Source: Calliopsis andreniformis (lineage: Eukaryota; Arthropoda; Insecta; Hymenoptera; Andrenidae). Taken from it: a DNA stretch of 64,000 bases. Positions 13,455 to 26,900 of the stretch are shown piece by piece (position 1 is the first letter of the stretch; each line of letters starts with the position of its first letter). The stretch is from the NCBI RefSeq assembly GCF_051401765.1, contig NW_027480598.1:496001-560000 (forward strand), given 5' to 3'. A program made the position numbers and the translations under genes. The notes beneath the pieces were generated by a model, which had not been told where the DNA came from, did no database searches, and worked only from the letters and a program-made list of their open reading frames with translations.

Positions 13455-13566
13455 TCAATAGAATATCCTGAATTCTCATGGTTCAATACTCAATCCACAA
13501 TATTCAATAATCAAATCTCAATCCTCAGACATCAATTCTCAAAACTCAATCCTCAACACTCAGTCC
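13455..13566. repeat. A island, reference copy
   Basis: Sixteen consecutive diverged heptamers running from TCAATAG to TCAGTCC. The core tcctgaattctcatggttc is the A signature. Full A copies start at 13460, 14836, 19486, 20565, 26871, 32830, 36223, 38237, 42022, 45430, 47396, 48024, 48408, 49268, 51469, 54240, 55176, 57504, 58272, 60593 and 62484. The left flank (tcaaccatcaattctc and similar) is conserved too. Confidence 0.9.
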
Positions 13567-14355
13567 TCTCTCTTCAATCCTCCATCCTCAACCCTCAATC
13601 CTCAAGCGTCAACCCTCAATCCTCAATCCTCAACCCTCAATCCTCTGTCATCAAACCTCTATCCCGAATCCTCAATCCTGAATCCTCAATCATCAGCCCT
13701 CAGTCCTCAAAAATCAATTGTCAATCCTCAATCCTCAATAGAATATCCTCAATCCACAGTTCTCAATACTCAATCCCCATTCTTCAATATTCAAATCTCA
13801 ATCCACAATCATCAATTCTCATCACTCAACCATCAACACTCAGTCCTCAACCTTCAATCCTCAATCCTCAATCCTTAATCTTCAATCCTCAATACTCAAT
13901 CCTCAATCCTCAATCCTCAATACTCAATACTCAACTATCAATCCTCAATTCTCCATACTCAATAGAATATCCTGAATTCTCAGGATTCAATACTCAAGCC
14001 TCAACACTCAACACTCAGCCCTCATGCTCAATCCTCAATCCTCAGTCCTCAATCTTCGATCCTCAATACTCAATCTTCAATCCTCAATCCTCAATTCTCT
14101 ATCCTCAACACTCAATCCTCAATCTTCAATCCTCAATGCTCAATCCTCAGTCCTCAATCCTCAGTCCTCAATCCTCAATCCTCAATCCTCAAACCTCAAT
14201 CCTCAACCGTCAGTCCTCGTCCTCAAACCTCAACCCTCAATCCTCAATCCTCAATCCTCAATCCTCAGTCCTCAGACCTCAATCCTGAATCCTGAATCCT
14301 GTAGACTCAATCTTCAGCCCTGAGTCCTCAGCAATCAGTTGTCAATCCTCAATCC

Positions 14356-14467
14356 TCAATAGAATATCCTCAATTTAAAGTTTTCAATACTCAATACTCA
14401 ATCTGCAATCTTCAGATCTCTATCGACAAACATCAATTCTCATCACTCAACCCTCAATACTCAGTCC
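14356..14467. repeat. B island with TTTAAAG reading
   Basis: The usual caattcacagttttc is replaced by caatttaaagttttc. The seven copies (14361, 16960, 24345, 40822, 41540, 44230, 44948) also share ctctatcgacaaacatc and a ccctgagtcctcagcaat left flank, so they form one lineage present in regions I, II and IV. Confidence 0.87.
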
Positions 14468-15361
14468 CCAATCCTCAATCTTCAATCCTCAATCCTCAAT
14501 CCTCAATCCTCAACCTTAACGTTCAATCCTCAATACTCAATCTTCAATCCTCAATCCTCAATCCTCAATCCTCAATCCTCAATCCTCAATCTTCAATCCT
14601 CAATTCTCAATCTTCAATCCTCAATCCTCAATCCTCAATCCTCAATCCTCAATCCTCAATCCTCAATCCTCAATCCTCAATCCTCATTCTTCAATCCTCA
14701 ATACCCAATCCTCAATCTTCAATCCTCAATCCTCAATCCTCAATCCTCAATCCTCAATCCTCAATATTCAACGCACAACCCTCAGACATCAATCCTCAAT
14801 ACTCAACCATCAATGCTCAATTCTCAATACTCAATAGAATATCCTGAATTCTCATGGTTCAATACTCAATCCACAATATTCAATAATCAAATCTCAATCC
14901 TCAAACATATATTCTCAACACTCAATCCTCAAAACTCAGTCCTCTCTCTACAATCCTCCATCCTCAATCCTCGATCCTCAAGCGTCAATCCTCAACCCAC
15001 AATCCTCAACCCTCAATCCTCAGTCCTCAAACCTCAACCCCGGATCCTCAATCCTGAATCCTCAATCTTCAGCCCTCAGTCCTCAACAATCAATTGTCAA
15101 TGCTCAATCCTCAATAGAATATCCTCAATTCACAGTTTTCGATACTCAATCCCCATTCTTCAATCTTCAAATCTCAACCCACACACATCAATTCTCATCA
15201 CTCAACCCTCAACACTCAGTTCTCAATCTTCAATCCTCAAGCCTCAATCCTAAATCTGCAATCCTCAATCCTCAGTCCTCACTCCTCAATCCTCATTCTT
15301 CAATCCTCAATACCGAATCCTCAACCTTCAATCCTCAATCCTCAATCCTCAATCCTCAATC

Positions 15362-16564
15362 CTCAATCCTCAATCCTCAATCTTCAATCCTCAATACTCA
15401 ATCCTCAATCCTCATTCTTCAATCCTCAATACCCTATCCTCAATCTTCAATCCTCAATCCTCAATCCTCAATCCTCAACCCTCAATCCTCAGTCCTCAAA
15501 CCTCAACCCCGAATCCTCAATCCTGAATCCTCAATCTTCAGCCCTCAGTCCTCAACAATCAATTGTCAATGCTCAATCCTCAATAGAATATCCTCAATTC
15601 ACAGTTTTCGATACTCAATCCCCATTCTTCAATCTTCAAATCTCAATCCACAAACATCAATTCTCATCACTCAATCATCAGCACTCAGTCCTGAACCTTC
15701 AATCCTCAATCCTCAACCCTTAATCTTCAATCCTCAATACTCAATCCTCAATCCTCAATCCCCAATACTCAATACTCAACTATCAATCCTCAATTCTCGA
15801 TACTCAATAGAATATCCTGAATTCTCAGGATTCAATACTCAAGCCTCAACACTCAACCCTCAGCCCTCATGCTCAATCCTCAGTCCTCAGTCCTCAATCT
15901 TCAATCCTCAATACTCAATCTTCAATCCTCAATCCTCAATTCTCTATCCTCAACCCTCAATCCTCAATCATCAATCCTCAATCCCCAATCCTCAATCTTC
16001 AACCCTCAATCATCAATCCTCAATCCTCAATCCTCAAACCTCAATCCTCAACCCACAGTCCTCATCCTCAATTCTCAATTCTCAATCCTCAGTCCTTAAT
16101 CCTCAGTCTTCAATCCTCAATAATCAATCTCCAACCCTAGATCCTCAATCCCCAATCCTCAATCCTTAATCCTCAATCTTCAATCCCCAATCCTCAATCC
16201 TCAACCATCATTCCTCAATACTCAATCTTCAAACCTCAATCCTCAGTCCTCAAACCTCAATTCTGAATCCGCAATCCTCAATCTTCAATCCTCAGTCCCC
16301 AATCCTCAATCTTCAATCCTCAATCCTCAATCCTCGATCCTCGATCCTCTATCCTCAATCATCAATCCTCAATCCTCAATGTTCAATCCGCAATAACCAA
16401 TCCTCAATTTTCAATCCTCAATACTGAATCTTCAATCCTCAATCCTCAATCCTCAATCCTTAATCCTCAATCTTCAATCTTCAATCCCCAGTCCCCAATC
16501 ATCAGTCTTCAATTCTCAATCCTCAATCCTCGATCCTCAATCCTCAATCCTCAGTCCTCAGTCC
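15362..16564. repeat. Higher-order segment H4, copy 2
   Basis: Matches 5268-6470 at offset 10,094. It has a B island at 15585 and an A* island at 15809, again 224 bp apart. The match ends near 16564, where gtcctgaaacc replaces gtcctcaaacc and block J begins. Confidence 0.85.
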
Positions 16565-18496
16565 TGAAACCTCAACCCTCAACCCTCACTCATCAATCCT
16601 CAATCTTCAATACTCAATCGTCAATCCTCAGTCCTCAATCCTCAATCATCAATCCTCGTTCCTCAAACCTCAACCCTCAACCCTCAGTCCTCATCCTCAA
16701 TTCTCAATTCTCAATGCTCAATCCTCAATCCTCAATCCTCAGTCCTCAATCCTCAATCCTCAAGCCTCAAACCTCAATCCTCAACCGTCAGTCCTCGTCC
16801 TCAATCCTCAACACTCAATCCTCAATCTTCAATCCTGAATCAACAATCCTCAATCCTCAATCCTCAGTCCTCAAACCTCAATCCTGAATCCTGAATCCTG
16901 TATACTCAATCTTCAGCCCTGAGTCCTCAGCAATTAGTTGCCAATCCTCAATCCTCAATAGAATATCCTCAATTTAAAGTTTTCAATACTCAATACTCAA
17001 TCTGCAATCTTCAGATCTCTATCGACAAACATCAATTCTCATCACTCAACCCTCAATACTCAGTCCCCAATCCTCAATCTTCAATCCTCAACCTTCAATC
17101 CTCAATCCTCAATCCTCAATCCTCAATCCTCAATCCTCAGTCCTCAATCGTCAATCTTCAATCCTCAATACTCAATCTTCAATCCTCAATCCTCAATCCT
17201 CAATCCTCAATCCTCATTCTTCAATCCTCAATACCCGATCCTCAATCTTCAATCCTCAATCCGCAATCCACAATCCTCAATCCTCAGTCCTCAAACCTCA
17301 ATCCTCAATCCTCAGTCCTGAATACTCAATCTTCAATCGTCAATCCCCAATCCTCAATCTTCAATCCTCAATCCTCAATCCTCAATCGTCAATCCTCATT
17401 CCTCAATCCTCAGTCCTCAGAGCACAATCCACAACCCTCAGTCCTCAACACTCAATCCTCATCCTCAATCCTCAATCCTCAATCCTCAATCCTCAATCTT
17501 CAATCCTCAATAATCAATCGCCAATCCTACATCCTCAATCTCCAATCCTCAATCCTCAATCCTCAAACCTCAATCCTCATTCCTCAAACCTCAACCCTCA
17601 GTCCTCATCCTCAATCCTCAATCCTCAATCTTCAATGCTCAATCCCCAATCCTCAATCTTCAGTGCTCAGTCCTCAATCCTCAATCTTCAATCCTCAGTC
17701 CTCAATCCTCAATCCTCAGTCCTCAGACCTCAATCCTCAACCCTCAGTCCTCATACTCAACACTCAATACTCAATCCTCTATCCTCAATATTCAATCCTC
17801 TATACTCAATCTTCAATCCTCAATACTCAATCCTCAATCCTCGACCCTCAATCCTCAATCCTCAATCCTCAATCCTCAATCTTCAATCCTCAATACACAA
17901 TCTCGAATCCTCAATCCTCAATCCTCAATCCTCAAACCTCAATCCTCAATCCTTGATCTTCAATCCTCAATCCCCAATCCTCAATCTTCAATCCTCAATC
18001 CTCAATCCTCAATCCTCAACACACAATCCTCAGTCCTCAGTCCTCAATCCTCAATCCTCAACCCTCAGTCCTCGCCCTGCATCCTCAAACCTCAATTCTC
18101 AATCCTCAATCCTCAACCCTCAATCCTCAATCCTCAATCTTCAATACTCCACCTTCAATCCTCAATCCTCAATCCTCAATCCTCAACCCTCAGTCCTCGT
18201 CCTCAATCCTCAACCCTCAACCCTCAACCCTCAATCCTCAAACATCAATACTAAATCCTCAATCCTCACTCCTCAATCCTCTATCCTCAATCCTCAATCC
18301 TCAAACCTCAATCCTCAATATTCAATCCTCAATAATGAAGCGCCAATCCTACATCCTCAATCTTCAATCCACAATCCTCAATCCTCAATCTTCAATACTC
18401 AATCCCCAATCCTCAATCTTCAATCCTCAATAGTCAATCTCCAATCCTACTGCCTCAAACCTAAGTCCTCAACCATCAACCCTCATTCCTTAATAA

Positions 18497-18608
18497 TCAA
18501 CACAATTTCCTGAATTCTCAGGACTCAATACTCAATCCACACTATTCAATCATCAAATCTCAATCCTCAAACATCAATCCTCAGCACTCAATCCTCAAAC
18601 CTCAGTCC
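18497..18608. repeat. ACAAT-type A island
   Basis: It begins acaatttcctgaattctc where A has agaatatcc, and its centre reads tcaggactcaatac. Copies: 18502, 23042, 25887, 29348, 30150, 31685, 33613 and 35064. All lie between 18.5 and 35.2 kb, so this sub-type is regional. The tcaaacctcagtcc end is private to it. Confidence 0.87.
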
Positions 18609-19485
18609 TCAATATGGAATCCTCAATCCTCAATCCTCAATCCTCAACCCTCAATCCTCAATCCTCAATCCTCAGTCATCAATACTCAATCTTCGATCCT
18701 CAAGCCTTAATCTTCAATCCTCAGTCCCCAATCCTCAATCTTCAATCCTCAATCCTCAATCCTCAATCCTCAATCCTCAATCCTTTATCCTCAATCATCA
18801 ATCCCCAATCCTCAATCTTCAATACTCAACCCTCACTCCTCAATCCTCAAACCTCAATCCTCAATCCTTAATCTTCAATCCTCAATCCCCAATCCTCAAT
18901 CTTCAATCCTCAATCCTCAATCCTCTATCCTCAACACACAATCCTCAGTCCTCAGTCCTCAATCCTCAATCCTCAACCCTCAGTCCTCAACCCTCAGTCC
19001 TCGTCCTCAATCCACAAACCTCAATTCTCAATCCTCAATCCTCAATCCTCAATATTCAATCCTCAATACTCATTCTTCAATCCTCAATTCTCAATCCTCA
19101 ATCCTCATTCCTCAATCCTCAATCCATTATCCTCAATCCTCAATCCCCAACCCTCAACCTTCAATACTCAACCCTCACTCCTCAATCCTCAATCCTCAAC
19201 CCTCAGACCTCTTCCTCAATCCTCAATCCTCAATCCTCAAACCTCAATATTCAATCCTCAATACTCAATCTTCAATCCTCGATCCTCAATCCTCAATCGT
19301 CAATCCTCAATCCTCCCTCCTCAATCCTCAATCCTCAATCTTCAATACTCAATCCTCAATCACCAATCCTCAATCCTCAATCCACAATCCTCATTCCTCA
19401 AACCTCGATCCTCAACACTCAGTCCTCATCCTCAACCATCAATCCTCAATACTCAACCATCAATTCTCAATTCTCAATACTCAAT

Positions 19486-21643
19486 ATAATATCCTGAATT
19501 CTCATGGTTCAATACTCAATCCACAATATTCAATAATCAAATCTCAATCCTCAAACATCAATTCTCAACACTCAATCCTCAGCACTCAGTCCTCTCTCTT
19601 CACTCCTCCATCCTCAATCCTCAATCCTCAGTCCTCGTCCTCAATCCACAAACCTCAATTCTCAATCCTCAATCCTCAATCCTCAATATTCAATCCTCAA
19701 TACTCATTCTTCAATCCTCAATTCTCAATCCTCAATCCTCATTCCTCAATCCTCAATCCATTACCCTCAATCCTCAATCCCCAACCCTCAACCTTCAATA
19801 CTCAACCCTCACTCCTCAATTCTCAATCCTCAACCCTCAGACCTCTTCCTCAATCCTCAATCCTCAATCCTCAAACCTCAATATTCAATCCTCAATACTC
19901 AATCTTCAATCCTCGATCCTCAATCCTCAATCGTCAATCCTCAATCCTCCCTCCTCAATCCTCAATCCTCAATCTTCAATACTCAATCCTCAATCACCAA
20001 TCCTCAATCCTCAATCCACAATCCTCATTCCTCAAACCTCGATCCTCAACACTCAGTCCTCATCCTCAATCCTCAATCCTCAATCTTCAATCCTCAATCC
20101 TTAATCCCCAATCCTCAATCTTCAATCCTCTATCCTCAATCCTCAATCGTCAATCCTCATTCCTCAATCATCAGTCCTCAGAACACAATCCACAACCCTC
20201 AGTCCTCAACACTCAATCCTCATCCTCAATCCTCAATCCTCAATCCTCAATCCTCAATCTTCAATACTCAATAATCAATCGCCAATCCTACATCCTCAAT
20301 CTCCAATCCTCAATCCTCAATCCTCAATCCTCAATCCTCATTCCTCAAACCTCAACCCTCAGTCCTCATCCTCAATCCTCAATCCTCAATCCTCCCTCCT
20401 CAATCCTCAATCCTCAATCTTCAATACTCAATCCTCAATCACCAATCCTCAATCCTCAATCCACAATCCTCATTCCTCAAACCTCGATCCTCAACACTCA
20501 GTCCTCATCCTCAACCATCAATCCTCAATACTCAACCATCAATTCTCAATTCTCAATACTCAATATAATATCCTGAATTCTCATGGTTCAATACTCAATC
20601 CACAATATTCAATAATCAAATCTCAATCCTCAAACATCAATTCTCAACACTCAATCCTCAGCACTCAGTCCTCTCTCTTCACTCCTCCATCCTCAATCCT
20701 CAACCCTCAGTCCTCGTCCTCAATCCACAAACCTCAATTCTCAATCCTCAATCCTCAATCCTCAATATTCAATCCTCAATACTCATTCTTCAATCCTCAA
20801 TTCTCAATCCTCAATCCTCATTCCTCAATCCTCAATCCATTACCCTCAATCCTCAATCCCCAACCCTCAACCTTCAATACTCAACCCTCACTCCTCAATT
20901 CTCAATCCTCAACCCTCAGACCTCTTCCTCAATCCTCAATCCTCAATCCTCAAACCTCAATATTCAATCCTCAATACTCAATCTTCAATCCTCGATCCTC
21001 AATCCTCAATCGTCAATCCTCAATCCTCCCTCCTCAATCCTCAATCCTCAATCTTCAATACTCAATCCTCAATCACCAATCCTCAATCCTCAATCCACAA
21101 TCCTCATTCCTCAAACCTCGATCCTCAACACTCAGTCCTCATCCTCAATCCTCAATCCTCAATCTTCAATCCTCAATCCTTAATCCCCAATCCTCAATCT
21201 TCAATCCTCTATCCTCAATCCTCAATCGTCAATCCTCATTCCTCAATCATCAGTCCTCAGAACACAATCCACAACCCTCAGTCCTCAACACTCAATCCTC
21301 ATCCTCAATCCTCAATCCTCAATCCTCAATCCTCAATCTTCAATACTCAATAATCAATCGCCAATCCTACATCCTCAATCTCCAATCCTCAATCCTCAAT
21401 CCTCAATCCTCAATCCTCATTCCTCAAACCTCAACCCTCAGTCCTCATCCTCAATCCTCAATCCTCAATCTTCAATGCTCAATCCCCAATCCTCAATCTT
21501 CAATGCTCAGTCCTCAATCCTCAATCCTAAATCCTCAATCCTCAATCCTCAATCCACAATCCTCAATTCTCAACCCTCAATCCTCAGCCCTCAGTCCTCA
21601 ACCTCAATCCTCAATCCTCAATCTTCAATCCTCAATCCCCAAT
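19486..21643. repeat. Tandem pair of 1,079-bp units inside block J copy 1
   Basis: The A island with the tataatatcc reading and its 3' flank occur at 19486 and again at 20565, exactly 1,079 bp apart. The downstream cagtcctcgtcc phrase follows at 19629 and 20708. Block J copy 2 has only one such unit (A island 26871, phrase 27014). A shorter 635-bp relative of the same phrase starts at 18994, so this patch has expanded more than once. Confidence 0.85.
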
Positions 21644-23745
21644 CCTCAATCTTCAATGCTCAGTCCTCAATCCTCAATCCTAAATCCTCAATCCTCAATC
21701 CTCAATCCTCTGTCCACAAAGCACAATCCTCAACCCTCAGTCATCGTCCTCAATTCTCAACCCTCAGTCATCGTCCTCAATTCTCAACCCTGAATCCTCA
21801 AACCTCAATCCTCAATCCTCAATCCTCAATCCTCATTCCTCAATCCTTAATCTTCAATCCTCAATCCCCAATCCTCAATCTGCAATCCTCAATCCTCAAT
21901 CCTCAATCCTCTGCCCACAAAGCAAATCCTCAACCCTCAGTCCTCAATCCTCAATCCTCAATCCTCAATCCTTAATCTTCAATCCTCGATCCCCAATCCT
22001 CAATCTGCAATCCTGAATCCCCAATCCTCAATCCTCAATCCACAATCCTCAGCCCTCAGTCCCCAATCCTCAATCCTCGACCCTCAGTCTTCGTCTTCAA
22101 TCCACAAACCTCAATTCTCAACCCTCAATCCTCAATCCTCAATATTCAATCCTCAATACTCATTCTCCAATCCTCAATCCTCAATCCTCAATCCTCATTC
22201 CTCAATCCTCAATCCTTTATCCTCAATCCTCAATCCCCAATCCTCAATCTTCAATACTCAACCCGCACTCCTCAATCCTCAATCCTCAACCCTCAGTCCT
22301 CTTCCTCAATCCTCAATCCTCAGTCCTCATACTCAACCCTCAATACTCAATCCTCAATCCTCAATCTTCAATCCTCAATACTCAATCTTCAATCCTCGAT
22401 CCTGAATCCTCAATCTTCAATACTCAACCCGCACTCCTCAATCCTGAATCCTCAACCCTCAGTCCTCTTCCTCAATCCTCAATCCTCAATCCTCAATCCT
22501 CAATCTTCAATCCTCAATACTCAATCTTCAATCCTCGATCCTCAATCCTCAATCGCCAATCCTCAATCCTCCCTCCTCAATCCTCAATCCTCAATCTTCA
22601 ATACTCAATCCTCAATCATCAATCCTCAGTCCTCAATCCACAATCCTCATTCCTCAAACCTCGATTCTCAACACTCAGTCCTCATCCTCAACCATCAATC
22701 CTCAATCTTCAATCCTCAATCCTCAATCCACAATCCTCAATCTTCAATCCTCAGTCCTCAATCCTCAATCCTAAATCCTCAATCCTTAATCCTCAATCCT
22801 CTGTCCTCAAACATCAATCCTCAATCCTCAGTCCTCATCCTCAACCCTCAATCCTCAATCATCAATCCTCAATCTTCAATCCTCAATAATCAATCTCCAA
22901 TCCTACAACCTCAAACCTCAATCCTCAATCTTCAACACTCAATCCTCAATCCTCAATCCTCAATCCTCAATCTTCAACACACAACCCTCAACCATCAATC
23001 CTCAATACTAAACCATCAACCCTCATTCCTCAATACTCAACACAATGTCCTGAATTCTCAGGACTCAATACTCAATCCAGAATATTCAATCATCAAATCA
23101 CAATCCTCAAACATCAACCCTCAGCACTCAATCCTCAAACCTCAGTCCTCAATACGCAATCCTCAATCCTCACTCCTCAATTCTCAGTCCTCAGACCTCA
23201 ATCCTCAGCCCTCAGTCCTCATACTCAACCCTCAATACTCAATCCTCAATCCTCAATATTCAATCCCCTATACTCAATCTTCAATCCTCAATCCTCAATC
23301 CTCAATCCTCGACCCTCAATCCTCAATCCTCAATCCTCAATCCTCAATCCTCTGTCCGCAAAGCACAATCCTCAACCCTCAGTCCTCGCCCTCAATTCTC
23401 AACCCTCAATCCTCAATCCTCTATCCTCAATCCTCAATCCTCAATCCTCAATCCTCAATCCTCAATCCTTAATCTTCAATCCTCAATCCCCAATCCTCAA
23501 TCTGCAATCCTGAATCCCCAATCCTCAATCCTCAATCCACAATCCTCAGCCCTCAGTCCTCAATCCTCAATCCTAAATCCTCAATCCTTAATCCTCAATC
23601 CTCTGTCCTCAAACATCAATCCTCAATCCTCAGTCCTCATCCTCAATCCTCAATCCTCAATCATCAATCCTCAATCGTCAATCCTCAATAATCAATCTCC
23701 AATCCTACAACCTCAAACCTCAATCCTCAATCTTCAACCCTCAAT

Positions 23746-23906
23746 CCTCAATCCTCAATCCTCAATCCTCAATCCTCAATCCTCAATCTTCAATCCTCAA
23801 TAATCAATCGCCAATCCTACATCCTCAATCTCCAATCCTCAATCCTCAATCCTCAAACCTCAATCCTCATTCCTCAAACCTCAACCATCAGTCCTCATCC
23901 TCAATC
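23746..23906. repeat. Joint between the two J copies
   Basis: About 160 bp of ordinary heptamers, including a caataatcaatcgcc stretch that resembles 17505-17560 and 24895-24950. This is where the 7.4-kb duplication closes on itself. Confidence 0.6.
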
Positions 23907-26900
23907 CTCAATCCTCGATCCTCAATCCTCAATCCTCAGTCCTCAGTCCTGAAACCTCAACCCTCAACCCTCACTCATCAATCCTCAATCTTCAATACTC
24001 AATCGTCAATCCTCAGTCCTCAATCCTCAATCATCAATCCTCGTTCCTCAAACCTCAACCCTCAACCCTCAGTCCTCATCCTCAATTCTCAATTCTCAAT
24101 GCTCAATCCTCAATCCTCAATCCTCAGTCCTCAATCCTCAATCCTCAAGCCTCAAACCTCAATCCTCAACCGTCAGTCCTCGTCCTCAATCCTCAACACT
24201 CAATCCTCAATCTTCAATCCTGAATCAACAATCCTCAATCCTCAATCCTCAGTCCTCAAACCTCAATCCTGAATCCTGAATCCTGTATACTCAATCTTCA
24301 GCCCTGAGTCCTCAGCAATTAGTTGCCAATCCTCAATCCTCAATAGAATATCCTCAATTTAAAGTTTTCAATACTCAATACTCAATCTGCAATCTTCAGA
24401 TCTCTATCGACAAACATCAATTCTCATCACTCAACCCTCAATACTCAGTCCCCAATCCTCAATCTTCAATCCTCAACCTTCAATCCTCAATCCTCAATCC
24501 TCAATCCTCAATCCTCAATCCTCAGTCCTCAATCGTCAATCTTCAATCCTCAATACTCAATCTTCAATCCTCAATCCTCAATCCTCAATCCTCAATCCTC
24601 ATTCTTCAATCCTCAATACCCGATCCTCAATCTTCAATCCTCAATCCGCAATCCACAATCCTCAATCCTCAGTCCTCAAACCTCAATCCTCAATCCTCAG
24701 TCCTGAATACTCAATCTTCAATCGTCAATCCCCAATCCTCAATCTTCAATCCTCAATCCTCAATCCTCAATCGTCAATCCTCATTCCTCAATCCTCAGTC
24801 CTCAGAGCACAATCCACAACCCTCAGTCCTCAACACTCAATCCTCATCCTCAATCCTCAATCCTCAATCCTCAATCCTCAATCTTCAATCCTCAATAATC
24901 AATCGCCAATCCTACATCCTCAATCTCCAATCCTCAATCCTCAATCCTCAAACCTCAATCCTCATTCCTCAAACCTCAACCCTCAGTCCTCATCCTCAAT
25001 CCTCAATCCTCAATCTTCAATGCTCAATCCCCAATCCTCAATCTTCAGTGCTCAGTCCTCAATCCTCAATCTTCAATCCTCAGTCCTCAATCCTCAATCC
25101 TCAGTCCTCAGACCTCAATCCTCAACCCTCAGTCCTCATACTCAACACTCAATACTCAATCCTCTATCCTCAATATTCAATCCTCTATACTCAATCTTCA
25201 ATCCTCAATACTCAATCCTCAATCCTCGACCCTCAATCCTCAATCCTCAATCCTCAATCCTCAATCTTCAATCCTCAATACACAATCTCGAATCCTCAAT
25301 CCTCAATCCTCAATCCTCAAACCTCAATCCTCAATCCTTGATCTTCAATCCTCAATCCCCAATCCTCAATCTTCAATCCTCAATCCTCAATCCTCAATCC
25401 TCAACACACAATCCTCAGTCCTCAGTCCTCAATCCTCAATCCTCAACCCTCAGTCCTCGCCCTGCATCCTCAAACCTCAATTCTCAATCCTCAATCCTCA
25501 ACCCTCAATCCTCAATCCTCAATCTTCAATACTCCACCTTCAATCCTCAATCCTCAATCCTCAATCCTCAACCCTCAGTCCTCGTCCTCAATCCTCAACC
25601 CTCAACCCTCAACCCTCAATCCTCAAACATCAATACTAAATCCTCAATCCTCACTCCTCAATCCTCTATCCTCAATCCTCAATCCTCAAACCTCAATCCT
25701 CAATATTCAATCCTCAATAATGAAGCGCCAATCCTACATCCTCAATCTTCAATCCACAATCCTCAATCCTCAATCTTCAATACTCAATCCCCAATCCTCA
25801 ATCTTCAATCCTCAATAGTCAATCTCCAATCCTACTGCCTCAAACCTAAGTCCTCAACCATCAACCCTCATTCCTTAATAATCAACACAATTTCCTGAAT
25901 TCTCAGGACTCAATACTCAATCCACACTATTCAATCATCAAATCTCAATCCTCAAACATCAATCCTCAGCACTCAATCCTCAAACCTCAGTCCTCAATAT
26001 GGAATCCTCAATCCTCAATCCTCAATCCTCAACCCTCAATCCTCAATCCTCAATCCTCAGTCATCAATACTCAATCTTCGATCCTCAAGCCTTAATCTTC
26101 AATCCTCAGTCCCCAATCCTCAATCTTCAATCCTCAATCCTCAATCCTCAATCCTCAATCCTCAATCCTTTATCCTCAATCATCAATCCCCAATCCTCAA
26201 TCTTCAATACTCAACCCTCACTCCTCAATCCTCAAACCTCAATCCTCAATCCTTAATCTTCAATCCTCAATCCCCAATCCTCAATCTTCAATCCTCAATC
26301 CTCAATCCTCTATCCTCAACACACAATCCTCAGTCCTCAGTCCTCAATCCTCAATCCTCAACCCTCAGTCCTCAACCCTCAGTCCTCGTCCTCAATCCAC
26401 AAACCTCAATTCTCAATCCTCAATCCTCAATCCTCAATATTCAATCCTCAATACTCATTCTTCAATCCTCAATTCTCAATCCTCAATCCTCATTCCTCAA
26501 TCCTCAATCCATTATCCTCAATCCTCAATCCCCAACCCTCAACCTTCAATACTCAACCCTCACTCCTCAATCCTCAATCCTCAACCCTCAGACCTCTTCC
26601 TCAATCCTCAATCCTCAATCCTCAAACCTCAATATTCAATCCTCAATACTCAATCTTCAATCCTCGATCCTCAATCCTCAATCGTCAATCCTCAATCCTC
26701 CCTCCTCAATCCTCAATCCTCAATCTTCAATACTCAATCCTCAATCACCAATCCTCAATCCTCAATCCACAATCCTCATTCCTCAAACCTCGATCCTCAA
26801 CACTCAGTCCTCATCCTCAACCATCAATCCTCAATACTCAACCATCAATTCTCAATTCTCAATACTCAATATAATATCCTGAATTCTCATGGTTCAATAC

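Larger units (their letters stand above)
13226..15361. repeat. Island-dense mosaic with a distant partner at 41-43 kb
   Basis: Six islands lie in 1.7 kb: A 13460, B 13740, A* 13964, B 14361 (tcaatttaaag reading), A 14836 and B 15116. The part from 14813 to the end matches 41999 onward at a constant offset of 27,186, and that match continues through H4 copy 2 to about 15.95 kb. The A-to-B distances are both exactly 280 bp. Confidence 0.82.
16522..23745. repeat. Block J, copy 1 of a 7.4-kb tandem duplication
   Basis: The sequence recurs from about 23907 at offset 7,385, dropping to 6,306 after one internal 1,079-bp unit is lost. Islands: B 16960 (tcaatttaaag reading), ACAAT-type A 18502, A 19486, A 20565 and ACAAT-type A 23042. 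The 17635-18513 stretch appears identical to 25020-25898. Landmarks are tacatcctcaatctcc, cctactgcctcaaacc and caataatgaagcgcc. The 20672-23041 stretch has no island. Confidence 0.88.

Noticed and set aside
19485..19495. TATAAT-like promoter box in A islands at 19486, 20565, 26871, 32830 and 36223
   Set aside because: It is a one-base variant of the island start (tagaat to tataat), has no partner element, and leads to no gene.
17635..25898. Two identical 292-codon frames at 17635 and 25020 that might look like a conserved duplicated gene
   Set aside because: The identity comes from the 7,385-bp DNA duplication, which extends far beyond the frames and includes the other frames equally.
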